Source: Olsenella uli (GTDB taxonomy: Bacteria > Actinomycetota > Coriobacteriia > Coriobacteriales > Atopobiaceae). Taken from it: 64,000 bases of DNA. Position numbers and translations under genes: made by a program. Location: assembly GCF_016899935.1 (NCBI RefSeq), contig NZ_JACJJK010000004.1:124001-188000 (forward strand), read 5' to 3'. This document shows, in pieces, positions 1 to 7,823 of the stretch (position 1 is the first letter of the stretch; the number at the start of each line of letters is the position of its first letter). The notes under the pieces are model-generated. The model was not told the origin of the DNA, did not search any database, and saw only the letters and a program-made list of their open reading frames with translations.

Positions 1-225
1 GAGGTCGTCCTCGAGCCGGAGCCCGAGGTTATCGTCGACGCCGCGCCGGAGCCAGAGCCCGCCGAGCCCGAGCCCCAGCCCGCGCTTGAGTTCCAGCCCG
101 AGTCGGAGCCCGAGCCCGAGCCGGCGGTCCCGGAGCCTGAGCCTGAGCCCGCCCCGGCGGAGTCCGTTCCCGCCCCCAGCCCGTGGGACATGGACGACGT
201 CCCGCGTCCGCACCTCGTTCGTTAG
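1..225 (+). CDS. C-terminal end of a Glu/Pro-rich protein (5' end outside window)
   Basis: The frame is open from base 1 and ends at TAG 223-225. The visible 74 residues are a low-complexity tail dominated by repeated Glu-Pro pairs, ending in a short non-repetitive stretch around WDMDDVPRPHLV. No catalytic domain is visible, so function cannot be assigned. A long acidic Pro-rich tail suggests an extended linker or an intracellular or surface spacer, often attached to a membrane-anchored protein. It lies 46 bp upstream of the YtxH gene on the same strand and could share an operon with it. The opposite strand also has a long open frame here, which is a mirror of the repetitive GC-rich codons. 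Confidence 0.6.
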   Translation, partial: EVVLEPEPEVIVDAAPEPEPAEPEPQPALEFQPESEPEPEPAVPEPEPEPAPAESVPAPSPWDMDDVPRPHLVR

Positions 226-271
226 TGCGCGCCACCCGCGCCCGTACAGTCCGCATCGACAGGAGGTACCA

Positions 272-718
272 ATGAACAAGAAGACGGTTGGCTTCATCTG
301 TGGAAGCATCGTCGGCGCTGCCGCCGGCGTCGTTGCGGGCATCATGCTCGCCCCGCGCTCCGGCGCCGAGAGCCGCGCGATGGCCGCCGACGCCATGAAC
401 GACGCCTGGGACTCCGCCGTCGACACCTACGAGCGCGGCGCCAGCGTCGTGACCGACAAGTTCAACGCCGTCCGTCCCACCGTCGACGCCAAGACCGACG
501 AGCTCCGTGCCAAGGTCGACCTCGCCCGCGAGCGCATGGACCAGCTCCGCGACTCCCTCTCCGAGGCCGTGGCCAACGCCTCCGACCAGGTCAAGGGTGC
601 CGCTAGCGCCGTCGCCGACCGCGTCTCCGCGATGACCGACCCCGCTCCCGCCGGCGAGAAGGCCGCCGAGGCCGTGCACGTCGAGGTCGTCGACGACGAC
701 GAGACCCCCGAGGCCTAG
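272..718 (+). CDS. YtxH-like small membrane-associated protein
   Basis: A 148-residue protein with one N-terminal hydrophobic, glycine/alanine-rich segment (about residues 5-28, ending in LAPRSG), followed by a long charged, helical, coiled-coil-like region and an acidic C-terminus (VVDDDETPEA). The hydrophobic G-x-x-x-G segment with APxSG just after it is typical of the YtxH family, whose molecular role is poorly defined and which is often linked to general stress. The ATG at 272 is chosen because a near-perfect ribosome site (AGGAGG) lies 6 bp upstream. The frame stays open further upstream but has no such signal. The next gene starts 3 bp after the stop, indicating co-transcription. Confidence 0.75.
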   Translation: MNKKTVGFICGSIVGAAAGVVAGIMLAPRSGAESRAMAADAMNDAWDSAVDTYERGASVVTDKFNAVRPTVDAKTDELRAKVDLARERMDQLRDSLSEAVANASDQVKGAASAVADRVSAMTDPAPAGEKAAEAVHVEVVDDDETPEA

Positions 719-721
719 CGC

Positions 722-1732
722 GTGCTTAGAATAGGTTCGCTCACGGGCCAGCGCGTTCTTCTCCACAAGAAGTCGACCAAGGCCAAGGACGGCACCATCA
801 CGGACAAGTACCAGAAGTTCGGCAAGGTGCGCACTGCGGTCTTCTCGCCCGACGGGAAGCACGTCGCTGGCTTCGTGATCAAGCGCCCGGACGTGGCGGG
901 CATGGTCAAGCGCGCCGACGCCTTTGTGGCTTGGGATTCCCTCGAGCGCATGGACGAGAAGACCCTCCTCGTCTCGCGTCCCAAGGACGGGCTGGACGAC
1001 GCCGCGCTGCGTCGCCTCGAGCTGGACTGGGACCGCTGCATCATGTGGTCGGGCATGGACGCCAAGACCACGGAGGGCAAGGCGCTCGGCTACGTCTCCG
1101 ACGCGGAGTACGACGAGAAGACCGGCGAGGTCACGCGCTTCTTCACTGCCGACGGCGGGATGGCGCGCGCCCTCATCGGCTCCTTCGTGATCACGGCCGA
1201 CATGGTGCGCGGCTATCGCGACGGCTTCATGATCGTGGACGCGCGGGGCAGAAACGTCGCACTCGACGGCGGTCTGGCCGGGGCGGCCGGCGAAGGCTAC
1301 GCGCGGGCCAAGGCCGGTGCGTCCGAGGTGGGCAAGAAGGTCGGCGCCGCCGCCGGCGAGGCGGTGGACAAGGGATCGTTCGCGCTGGGCCGCGCCCTCG
1401 GCAAGGCCAAGCGCGCTATCGCCGGCGCCGCGACGCCCGAGGACGAACCGCCCGCCGTGCCCGAGGTGCCTGCGGCCGACGTCCGCGTGGAGAAGCCCGT
1501 GGCCCGCATCGCCGAGAAGGGCGTCGATCCGGCGGACGCCCCCAAGAAGCCCAAGCCCAAGACCTACGCGCCTGCCGCCGCGAAGAAGCCCGCGCCCAAG
1601 ACGGCCAAGAAGAAGCCCGCGCCCTCGACGAGCGACAAGGTCGCCCGCGCCGCCGGCAAGCAGCTCAGCGGCCTCGGCAAGATGTTCGGATCCTTCAAGG
1701 ACGAGTTCGACAAAGCCAGCAAGGGCAAGTAG
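722..1732 (+). CDS. PRC-barrel domain protein with Lys/Ala/Pro-rich tail
   Basis: A 336-residue protein starting at GTG 722, three bases after the YtxH stop. The N-terminal 170 residues look like PRC-barrel-type beta-rich sequence (SLTGQRVLL, VAGFVIKRPD, then a second similar unit around LGYVSDAEYDEKTGEV). The middle is Ala/Gly-rich and helical. The last 90 residues are basic, with repeated KPAPK/KKPAP motifs resembling DNA- or wall-polymer-binding tails. There is no signal peptide or obvious membrane segment. PRC barrels are found in ribosome maturation and envelope proteins, and which applies here is not visible. The coupling to YtxH suggests an envelope or stress role (inference). Confidence 0.65.
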   Translation: MLRIGSLTGQRVLLHKKSTKAKDGTITDKYQKFGKVRTAVFSPDGKHVAGFVIKRPDVAGMVKRADAFVAWDSLERMDEKTLLVSRPKDGLDDAALRRLELDWDRCIMWSGMDAKTTEGKALGYVSDAEYDEKTGEVTRFFTADGGMARALIGSFVITADMVRGYRDGFMIVDARGRNVALDGGLAGAAGEGYARAKAGASEVGKKVGAAAGEAVDKGSFALGRALGKAKRAIAGAATPEDEPPAVPEVPAADVRVEKPVARIAEKGVDPADAPKKPKPKTYAPAAAKKPAPKTAKKKPAPSTSDKVARAAGKQLSGLGKMFGSFKDEFDKASKGK

Positions 1733-1753
1733 CGACAACGTGGCACACCCGCT

Positions 1754-1820
1754 TTCCGAATGTATTCGGAATACTTGGAATACATTCCGATGCAATCGGA
1801 ATGATTCGGAATGGGATTCC
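1754..1820. promoter_or_regulatory. Cluster of TTCCGAAT-type palindromes (upstream cluster)
   Basis: Four adjacent dyads are visible. They are TTCCGAAT-GT-ATTCGGAA (1754-1771), GGAAT-AC-ATTCC (1777-1788), ATTCCGAT-GCA-ATCGGAAT (1784-1802) and GGAAT-GGG-ATTCC (1808-1820). They share the half-site ATTCCGAT/ATTCGGAAT with a second cluster at 1968-2006 just before the AlbA_2-type gene. The repeated dyads on both sides of an AT-rich spacer look like operators for a dimeric regulator, possibly the downstream protein itself (inference). Confidence 0.6.
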
Positions 1821-1858
1821 TAATACAGCGCGGTTATCGCATTTTGCATACAATTAAG

Positions 1859-1887
1859 AAAACTTTGCATATATCTGCAAAGTTTTT
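1859..1887. terminator. AT-rich hairpin terminator (probably bidirectional)
   Basis: An 11-bp perfect stem (AAAACTTTGCA at 1859-1869, TGCAAAGTTTT at 1876-1886) with a 6-base loop, followed by a T run. An A run precedes it, so it could work in both directions. It would end transcription from the PRC-barrel gene and insulate the AlbA_2-type gene. The octamer TTTGCATA occurs three times around it (1843, 1864, 1886). Confidence 0.55.
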
Positions 1888-1967
1888 TGCATACATATAC
1901 AAAACTGCAGCGAGTTGGCGTGAATGTCGGCAATCTCCCCATGTTGAGACTCCGTTATTCCAGTCGT

Positions 1968-2018
1968 ATTCCGATAATTCGGAATAGATTCCGATACATT
2001 CGGAATATCTGGTATCCT
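1968..2018 (+). promoter_or_regulatory. Promoter-proximal palindromes of the AlbA_2-type gene
   Basis: Two near-identical dyads, ATTCCGATAATTCGGAAT (1968-1985) and ATTCCGATACATTCGGAAT (1988-2006), lie 41-79 bp before the ATG at 2047. A possible -35 (TTCCGA, 1989) with an 18-bp spacer and -10 (TATCCT, 2013) would place the second dyad on the promoter, consistent with repression. The promoter boxes are weak matches. The dyads themselves are exact. Confidence 0.5.
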
Positions 2019-2046
2019 AATCGAAACCGACGGAAGGATACGTACG

Positions 2047-3711
2047 ATGGCGGCGCCGTGGACTGAGTCTCTTTCTGTTGAGTTCAAGAGCGACAGGAAG
2101 ACCATTTCGGAAAACGTGATAGTCGAGGAGGTTGTTGCCCTCTCAAACACCGAGGGAGGGGACCTCTACATTGGCGTTGAGGACAATGGTGAGGTGACGG
2201 GCGTCCAGGCTCAGCATCAAGATGCCATTAAAATGGCGGCGCTCGTTGCAAACAGAACCGTTCCTCCCGTATCGGTTCGACCGGAGATTCTGGAGCTCGA
2301 CGGACTTCCTGTCCTCCATCTCGAAGTTCCCCAGTCGGCCAGCATTATCGCCACATCATCGGGAAGGATTCTCAGGCGGAGGATCAAGTCGGACGGAAAG
2401 CCGGCATCCGTCCCCATGTACCCTTTCGAGATAACGACGCGCCTGTCAGACCTGGGACGGCTTGACTTGACCGCTCAGGCGGTCCCGGATTCCACGATCG
2501 ATGACTTCGATCCGGTCGAGTTGACTCACCTGCGAAGGATTGTCGAGGACTCCAGAAATAGCGATAAAAGCCTCCTCGAGCTTTCCGACGAGGAGCTTAG
2601 AAGGGCGCTGCGCCTCACGACGACCGTTTCTGACATGGAGGTCCCCACGCTTGCCGGGCTGCTTCTGGTTGGTAAGCGGGCATCGCTGGAGAGGCATGTC
2701 CCAACTGCGGGCGCAGCCTTCCAGGTCCTGCAGGGTACCGATGTACGTGCGAACACTTCTTTCGACACTGCGCTCCTTACGACGATCGAGCAGCTGATTT
2801 TGGCTATAGAGCCATGGAACCCTGTAACCGAGGTGTCCCTCGGGGGCATATTCACCGACCCAGTTCCCGCTTTCGACCGTCGTGCCATCAGGGAGGTGGT
2901 TGTCAACGCCTTTGGACACAGGGACTACTCGGTGCTCGGTCGTGTTCGCGTCCTCATTGACGACGAAGGTTTCTCGATAACAAATCCGGGAGGATTCGTC
3001 GAGGGAATTACCGTGAAGAACCTTCTGACTGCCGACCCGGGCGGAAGGAATCCCTGTCTGATGGATGCCCTCAAACGTGTTGGGTTGGCCGAGCGCACCG
3101 GCCGAGGTGTTGACAGGATCTATCAGGGCTCGCTTGCATACGGTCGGCCCCTGCCCGATTATTCGGAGTCGAATGCGCGTCAGGTTAGGCTCTTCATCGC
3201 CAGAAGTGAGCCGGACGAGTCGTTTGTACGCCTCATCGTCGAGGAGCGCGAGCGCACCGGAAGGCAGATGTCACTCCAAGCCCTGTTGGTCCTGGACTGC
3301 CTCAAGCGACTGCGCCGTGCGTCGGCAACGGCGCTCGAGGGAGAAATTGATCTCCAGCCCTCGCGGCTCAGGCAGACGCTCGAGCAGCTGACGGAGGCCG
3401 GCCTTGTTGAGGCCAGTGGCCAGGGGAGAGCTCGCACTTACATGCTCGGCTCGCGGGTGTACGGTGCCGCGAGGAAGAGCGTGGAGTATGTTCGTCAGAC
3501 GGACATAGATCGGCTTCGTCATGAGGAGCTCATCCTCAAGCTTGCCGAGCAGAGCGGGAGGGTCACCAATTCCGACGTGTGCAATCTGCTGCACGTCGAT
3601 TCGCAAGCCGCATACGGTGCTCTCACAAGACTGGTCAAGGCGGGCAAGCTCGAGAAGCGCGGAAAGACGCGCTCGAGCTATTACGTGGCGGCGAGCAACA
3701 AGGGGCGGTAG
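2047..3711 (+). CDS. AlbA_2-domain ATP-binding putative transcriptional regulator (RecG-like family)
   Basis: A 554-residue cytosolic protein. Residues about 9-115 match the AlbA_2 (schlafen-like) domain, with VEFKSD near the start and SNTEGGDLYIGVED. Residues about 275-375 resemble the C-terminal helicase/HATPase_c_4 region (VVNAFGHRDY, SITNPGGF, GRGVDRIYQ). The last 150 residues contain two winged-helix-like units (LEGEIDLQPSRLRQTLEQL and VTNSDVCNLLHVDSQAAYGAL). Such proteins are commonly annotated as ATP-dependent DNA helicase RecG-like, but they lack helicase motifs and are thought to be regulators or defence-associated. The ribosome site GGAAGGA lies about 9 bp before the ATG. The repeated palindromes upstream make autoregulation plausible (inference). 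The 2047 start is well supported. Confidence 0.8.
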   Translation: MAAPWTESLSVEFKSDRKTISENVIVEEVVALSNTEGGDLYIGVEDNGEVTGVQAQHQDAIKMAALVANRTVPPVSVRPEILELDGLPVLHLEVPQSASIIATSSGRILRRRIKSDGKPASVPMYPFEITTRLSDLGRLDLTAQAVPDSTIDDFDPVELTHLRRIVEDSRNSDKSLLELSDEELRRALRLTTTVSDMEVPTLAGLLLVGKRASLERHVPTAGAAFQVLQGTDVRANTSFDTALLTTIEQLILAIEPWNPVTEVSLGGIFTDPVPAFDRRAIREVVVNAFGHRDYSVLGRVRVLIDDEGFSITNPGGFVEGITVKNLLTADPGGRNPCLMDALKRVGLAERTGRGVDRIYQGSLAYGRPLPDYSESNARQVRLFIARSEPDESFVRLIVEERERTGRQMSLQALLVLDCLKRLRRASATALEGEIDLQPSRLRQTLEQLTEAGLVEASGQGRARTYMLGSRVYGAARKSVEYVRQTDIDRLRHEELILKLAEQSGRVTNSDVCNLLHVDSQAAYGALTRLVKAGKLEKRGKTRSSYYVAASNKGR

Positions 3712-3722
3712 ACCCCACGACC

Positions 3723-5039
3723 CTAAACTTCCAGCACGCCCAGCAGCGCGCGGTGATCGGTGCCGGTGACCTCGGCCGTCTCGAGCTCGCTCACCGTGAT
3801 GCCGGAGTCGCGCGCGTAGACGATGTGGTCGATCTCCACCACGGACGGCAGGGCTCCGGATGGAAACGTCATATGGAACCCCTCGCCGGCCTCGGCGCCC
3901 GCGTCCACAAATCCGGAGCCAAGCAGCTCGCGGAACCGCGCGTGGTCCCACGTGGAGTTGAAGTCGCCCATGACCAGGTAGGTGTGGTCGTAGTCGGCAA
4001 GCGAGCCGATCACGCCGAGTCCCTCGTCCCACAGGTCCTGCGCCCCGCGCACCGGCGAGTTGGGATGCACGCTCACCACGCGCACCGCCAGCCCGCCGAC
4101 GTCCACCGTGCCCGCCGGCATGGAGCTCGTCTCGATCGGCAGCAGGTTGCTCGAGATGTTGCCCATCGGCGCCAGCGTCCAGATGCCGTTGCGCCCGCCG
4201 TTGCTGATCGCGGACGCCTCGTCGGAGATCACGTAGTATGGCAGCAGGTCGTAGAGCCCGGCCGCCGAGAGGTCGGCGAGAAAGTCATCGGTGAGCTCCT
4301 GGAGACAGAGGACCTCGACGTTCTTCTCGCGCACCAGCGAGACCACGTCCTCGGCCGAGGCGCCGCCGTGGGCCGTGTTGAGCGTCATGACGCGCGCGAC
4401 GCTGTCGGTGGGGTCAGCTGCGGTCTGCGCGACGGTGACGGCGGCGTCTGAGACCCCGTCGCGTGGCAGCAGATAGCCGGCGTGCCACCACAGCATCACG
4501 GCGAGGGAACCGGCGGTCACCACAAGGAGCACCCAGCGCCGCCAGAACAGTGCCAGCACCAGGCACAGCAGGATGGGCGCAAAGAGCCAGGGCACAAACG
4601 AGACCGCCTCGGGCACCAGGCGGCCATTCGCCAGCTCGGCCGGCAGGCAGCGCAGCGCCATCAGAGCCAGGACGCCCAGCATGACGAGCCAGAGCAGTGA
4701 GGAGAGACAGCCGTGGCGGGCGCCGCGCCGACGACGTGGCTCGCGTGGCAGCCGAGAAGGACGCGCGGGCGCAGGTCGAGAAGAACCTCCCGCCGCAGGC
4801 GGAGTCGCCGTGACGGCGCGCGGCCCGGGCGCCGTCACGGCGACCTTGCCGCTGTCTGACGCGACGCTGACGGGTGTCTGCCGCACGACGGTCGCCGACG
4901 GCTCGAGCCACGCGTCGACGGCGCGCTCGGCCGCCGTGTCGGACGCGGGCTCCGGCACAGCCTCGCCCATGGCCCACTCCTCGTCCGGAATGGGCTCCCA
5001 GCGCGCGCTGGTGTCCTCGTCTTCGTACGGCTGCGCCAT
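3723..5039 (-). CDS. Membrane-anchored endonuclease/exonuclease/phosphatase (EEP) family protein
   Basis: A 438-residue protein. The first 100 residues are acidic and Pro/Ala-rich (cytoplasmic linker), followed by about three transmembrane segments (residues ~110-210) and a C-terminal EEP domain expected outside the membrane. EEP landmarks are in order: MTLNTAHGG, CLQELTD (catalytic Glu), VMGDFNST (Asp/Asn) and TDHRALL (His). This arrangement resembles bacterial membrane EEP proteins of unknown substrate; DNA, phosphoinositide and sphingolipid substrates occur in the superfamily. The ATG at 5039 is preferred because GAGGAGACC precedes it, while an upstream in-frame start has no such site. It ends convergently with the AlbA_2-type gene, with 11 bp between stops. 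Confidence 0.75.
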   Translation of the reverse strand: MAQPYEDEDTSARWEPIPDEEWAMGEAVPEPASDTAAERAVDAWLEPSATVVRQTPVSVASDSGKVAVTAPGPRAVTATPPAAGGSSRPAPARPSRLPREPRRRRGARHGCLSSLLWLVMLGVLALMALRCLPAELANGRLVPEAVSFVPWLFAPILLCLVLALFWRRWVLLVVTAGSLAVMLWWHAGYLLPRDGVSDAAVTVAQTAADPTDSVARVMTLNTAHGGASAEDVVSLVREKNVEVLCLQELTDDFLADLSAAGLYDLLPYYVISDEASAISNGGRNGIWTLAPMGNISSNLLPIETSSMPAGTVDVGGLAVRVVSVHPNSPVRGAQDLWDEGLGVIGSLADYDHTYLVMGDFNSTWDHARFRELLGSGFVDAGAEAGEGFHMTFPSGALPSVVEIDHIVYARDSGITVSELETAEVTGTDHRALLGVLEV

Positions 5040-5145
5040 GGGGTCTCCTCGTCTGCTGACAGGCATATCGTACCCTTGGGCTCGCGCCGTCCGGCGCTCA
5101 CCACAACTTTTGCAGCCGCAACGGTCACCTTCGCATAAATCTCAA

Positions 5146-5193
5146 TGAGTGACAAAAACACTCACTACAGTTAGCAAAAATACTAGATACAAT
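5146..5193 (+). promoter_or_regulatory. Palindrome and -10 element upstream of the DUF4143 ATPase
   Basis: TGAGTG (5146-5151) and CACTCA (5159-5164) form a 6-bp dyad with a 7-base AT spacer. A -10-like TACAAT is at 5188-5193, about 40 bp before the ATG at 5234. No good -35 is visible. The dyad position just upstream of the promoter suggests an operator, but the regulator is unknown. Confidence 0.35.
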
Positions 5194-5233
5194 GAGAAAA
5201 AACGCAACGCGGTGAGAGAGCAGGAGGTCAGGC

Positions 5234-6427
5234 ATGTTCCAGAGGGCTCAAGTTGACATCCTCTCCGGCCGGCTGTCTGAGCCGAATATCTGGACGATGC
5301 AGTTTGTTGTTGGGCCGCGCCAGACGGGCAAGAGTACGATCCTGGCCCAGGCGCTCGCCAAGGTGGATGTTGCGCATCATTTTGTGAGCGCCGACGAAGT
5401 TGCCAACCCAAACGCCGCCTGGATCGAGCGCGAGTGGCAGGTCGCGCGCGACATGACCCTCGGCGGCAGGCAGACTGTCGTCTTCTGCATTGACGAGGCG
5501 CAGAAAGTCCCTGGTTGGGCCCGCCAGGTCATGGGGCTCTACGACCGCGATCGCCGTGAGGGAATTCCGGTTCGCGTGGTGCTCAGCGGGTCGTCCTCGC
5601 TCCTGCTCCACAAGGGCATGGAGGACTCCCTCATGGGACGCTACGAGATAATCCGCTCGCCCCACTGGAGTCTCTCGGAGTGCAGCGATGCCTTCGGCTT
5701 CTCGATCGATCAGTTCCTGTACTTTGGAGGCTATCCCGGAGCTGCGGCGTTTGCGTCGGACGAGCTCCGCTGGAAGGCGTACCTGCGCGACGCCATCATC
5801 GAACCCACGATTGCGCGCGACGTCCTCGAGATGGAGGAGGTACGCAAGCCCGCCCTCATGCGCGCCCTGTTCCGCCTGGGTTGCGCCTACTCGGGGCAGG
5901 AGCTCTCTTACAACAAGATGCTCGGACAGCTCCAGGACAACGGAAACACGGTGACGCTCGCGCATTACCTGGACCTTCTGGACAAGGCGGGAATGATCTT
6001 CGCGATGCCCAAGTTCTCCGACAAGGAGCTCACCAGACGGCGGAGCTCGCCGCGCCTCATGGTCCATGACACCTCGCTCATGACGGCGACGTCGGACAAG
6101 GGGAAAGACGAGTTCCTTGCTCCGGGCGAGCTGCGCGGGCATCTCGTCGAGTCTGCCGTGGGGGCGTACCTGCTCGCCCGATCCGCGAACGAGGGCTTTG
6201 ACGTCATGTGGTGGCGCGAGGGCAACAGAGAGGTCGACTTCGTGCTGCGGCGGGGCTCGTCGCTCACTGCGGTCGAGGTGAAGTCGGGGGCCGAGACCAG
6301 GCAGAGCGGCATGGCGCAGTTTCTCGACGGTCACCCTGGCGCCAAGCGCATCGTCGTGGGCGGCGCATCCGCCGGGGCCTGCTCCGTCGAGAAGTTCCTG
6401 CTCGGCGAGGTGGAGCTGTTTTACTAG
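5234..6427 (+). CDS. AAA_14/DUF4143 family ATP-binding protein
   Basis: A 397-residue protein with an N-terminal P-loop ATPase: Walker A GPRQTGKST (about residues 27-35), Walker B VVFCIDEAQ (about 84-92) and an LSGSSS sensor region. The C-terminal half (about 180-397) is the DUF4143-type module, with REVDFVLRRG followed by AVEVKS. That pattern resembles a PD-(D/E)XK nuclease core (family knowledge). These proteins are widespread, often on mobile or accessory DNA, and their role is unclear; nucleic-acid handling or toxin-like roles have been suggested. The ATG follows an AGGAGGT ribosome site. The neighbours are other accessory ATPase/regulator genes, which fits an accessory region. Confidence 0.8.
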   Translation: MFQRAQVDILSGRLSEPNIWTMQFVVGPRQTGKSTILAQALAKVDVAHHFVSADEVANPNAAWIEREWQVARDMTLGGRQTVVFCIDEAQKVPGWARQVMGLYDRDRREGIPVRVVLSGSSSLLLHKGMEDSLMGRYEIIRSPHWSLSECSDAFGFSIDQFLYFGGYPGAAAFASDELRWKAYLRDAIIEPTIARDVLEMEEVRKPALMRALFRLGCAYSGQELSYNKMLGQLQDNGNTVTLAHYLDLLDKAGMIFAMPKFSDKELTRRRSSPRLMVHDTSLMTATSDKGKDEFLAPGELRGHLVESAVGAYLLARSANEGFDVMWWREGNREVDFVLRRGSSLTAVEVKSGAETRQSGMAQFLDGHPGAKRIVVGGASAGACSVEKFLLGEVELFY

Positions 6428-6562
6428 CCGTCCAGCCCACGGCGTCGATTCGCCTTGAATGACATCGCCGGCCCCGTGGTGGGAAGCCGGCAACATAACG
6501 ATGGCCAATTTCCAGCTCCTTGACAGTTTAGGAAAAAAGGAAAGCCATCCAGGAGTGCCGCC

Positions 6563-7663
6563 ATGATTCAAGACACCATCTTCTCGCCGTCCTTTGGGAA
6601 CAGGCCGTCCGCGCTCGTGGGTCGCGAGCAGATTCTCCGGGACTTTGCCATCGCTATCCAAAGTCAGCCCGGAAGTAGGGAGCGGGCGATGATGCTGCTG
6701 GGCCAGCGCGGCAGCGGAAAGACGGTTCTGCTCTGGGAGCTGGCCGATCGTGCGACACGTCAGGGCTTTGTCGTCGCAAGTCCGACCATAACCTCCGAGG
6801 ATATGCTCGAGCGCATCGTCGAGAAAATCCAAGACCAGGCTGAGCGCTATATCGGTGAGAGGGAAAGCCGGCTGACGGGCGGATCCATCGGTGCCCTTGG
6901 GTTCTCCGTGGGGTTTGAGTTCTCGCGCGAGGTCCAGGAGACAAAGAGCGCCCAACACCGGCTCACTCAGCTGGCACGACGGCTCACGGCCGAGGGGCAC
7001 GGTATGCTCATTCTGGTGGACGAGCTCCAGGCCAACTCGTCCGAGGTGAGACGGCTCGTCTCCGTCTACCAGGAGCTGGTGGGCGAGCGCCTCAACGTCG
7101 CAATCGCTCTTGCGGGCCTTCCCACAGCCGTGTCCGCCACGCTCAACGATCACGTGCTGACATTCCTCAACAGGGCGAACCGAATAACCTTGCCCCCGCT
7201 GGCCCAGGCAGACGTTGAGTCGTACCTTCGCCAGTCGTTCGAGGCTCTGGGAATACGGGTCCCTGGGTCCGGCTGCGAGCGCGCGGCGGAGTTTACGCAG
7301 GGATCGCCGTATCTGCTTCAGCTGGTGGGGCATGGCGTCGTGCTGGTGGCCGATGACTTCGGGAGAGTTACAGAACCCGGGCTGGATCGTGCCCTTGCGG
7401 CCGCCGCCCGGATCTTCGAGAAAGACGTGTGCGAGACGACCCTTGCCACAGTGTCCGAGAAGGACGCCGAGTTTCTTGCGGCAATGGCAGGCGACCAGCT
7501 GCGCTCCCGCGTGTCCGACATCGCGGAGCGGATGCACGTCACCGTGGACTACGCGCAGAAGTATCGGAAGCGCCTCATAGACGCAGGCATCATCGAGCCA
7601 GCAGGCCGTGGCTTTGTCCGCTTTGCCGTATCCTACCTGCAGGACTATCTAAGTCGGGAGTAA
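6563..7663 (+). CDS. AAA-type ATPase with C-terminal winged helix
   Basis: A 366-residue protein. Walker A is GQRGSGKTVLL (about residues 47-57), Walker B is LILVDELQ (about 150-157), and a sensor segment IALAGLP follows. The C-terminal 80 residues resemble a winged helix (SDIAERMHVTVDYAQKYRKRLIDAGIIEPAGRGFVRFA). The layout matches the ATP-binding protein group within the STAND/AAA_16-like ATPases. No partner effector is fused. It lies 135 bp after the DUF4143 ATPase on the same strand, so it may be independently expressed. Its cellular function is not evident; a regulatory or defence-associated role is possible. The ATG has AGGAGTG upstream. Confidence 0.75.
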   Translation: MIQDTIFSPSFGNRPSALVGREQILRDFAIAIQSQPGSRERAMMLLGQRGSGKTVLLWELADRATRQGFVVASPTITSEDMLERIVEKIQDQAERYIGERESRLTGGSIGALGFSVGFEFSREVQETKSAQHRLTQLARRLTAEGHGMLILVDELQANSSEVRRLVSVYQELVGERLNVAIALAGLPTAVSATLNDHVLTFLNRANRITLPPLAQADVESYLRQSFEALGIRVPGSGCERAAEFTQGSPYLLQLVGHGVVLVADDFGRVTEPGLDRALAAAARIFEKDVCETTLATVSEKDAEFLAAMAGDQLRSRVSDIAERMHVTVDYAQKYRKRLIDAGIIEPAGRGFVRFAVSYLQDYLSRE

Positions 7664-7749
7664 CGACCCAGCCGGAGAGCGTCCACCGCCCGCTCCATAT
7701 AGCTTACGTAAATCATGCTCCGCCACCACAAATGCCCAGCAAAGACCGC

Positions 7750-7805
7750 TATGATTAAAAGTTGATGAAAGCGCATGGGGAGAGGCTGCAACTCAGCCGC
7801 TCCCC
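7750..7805 (+). promoter_or_regulatory. Leader of the deoxysugar operon: -10 candidate and strong hairpin
   Basis: TATGAT at 7750-7755 is a good -10 match, without a clear -35. Just downstream, GGGGAG (7777-7782) pairs with CTCCCC (7800-7805), enclosing a second stem GGCTG/CAGCC. The hairpin ends 18 bp before the rfbF ATG and has no T run, so it looks like a 5' leader structure rather than a terminator. Confidence 0.35.
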
Positions 7806-7823
7806 TGACTGATAGGAGCTGGT

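Noticed and set aside
1-225. Tandem DNA repeat or satellite from the Glu-Pro codons
   Set aside because: The repetition is at the dipeptide level with varied codons and no fixed unit, so it is protein low complexity, not a DNA repeat array.
29-1795. 588-residue open frame on the minus strand
   Set aside because: It mirrors high-GC codons of the YtxH and PRC-barrel genes, which have good starts and ribosome sites. The translation is low-complexity Ala/Gly/Leu/Arg.
5228-7537. 769-residue minus-strand open frame over the two ATPase genes
   Set aside because: Both plus-strand genes have clear Walker motifs in order. The antisense translation shows no recognisable domain.
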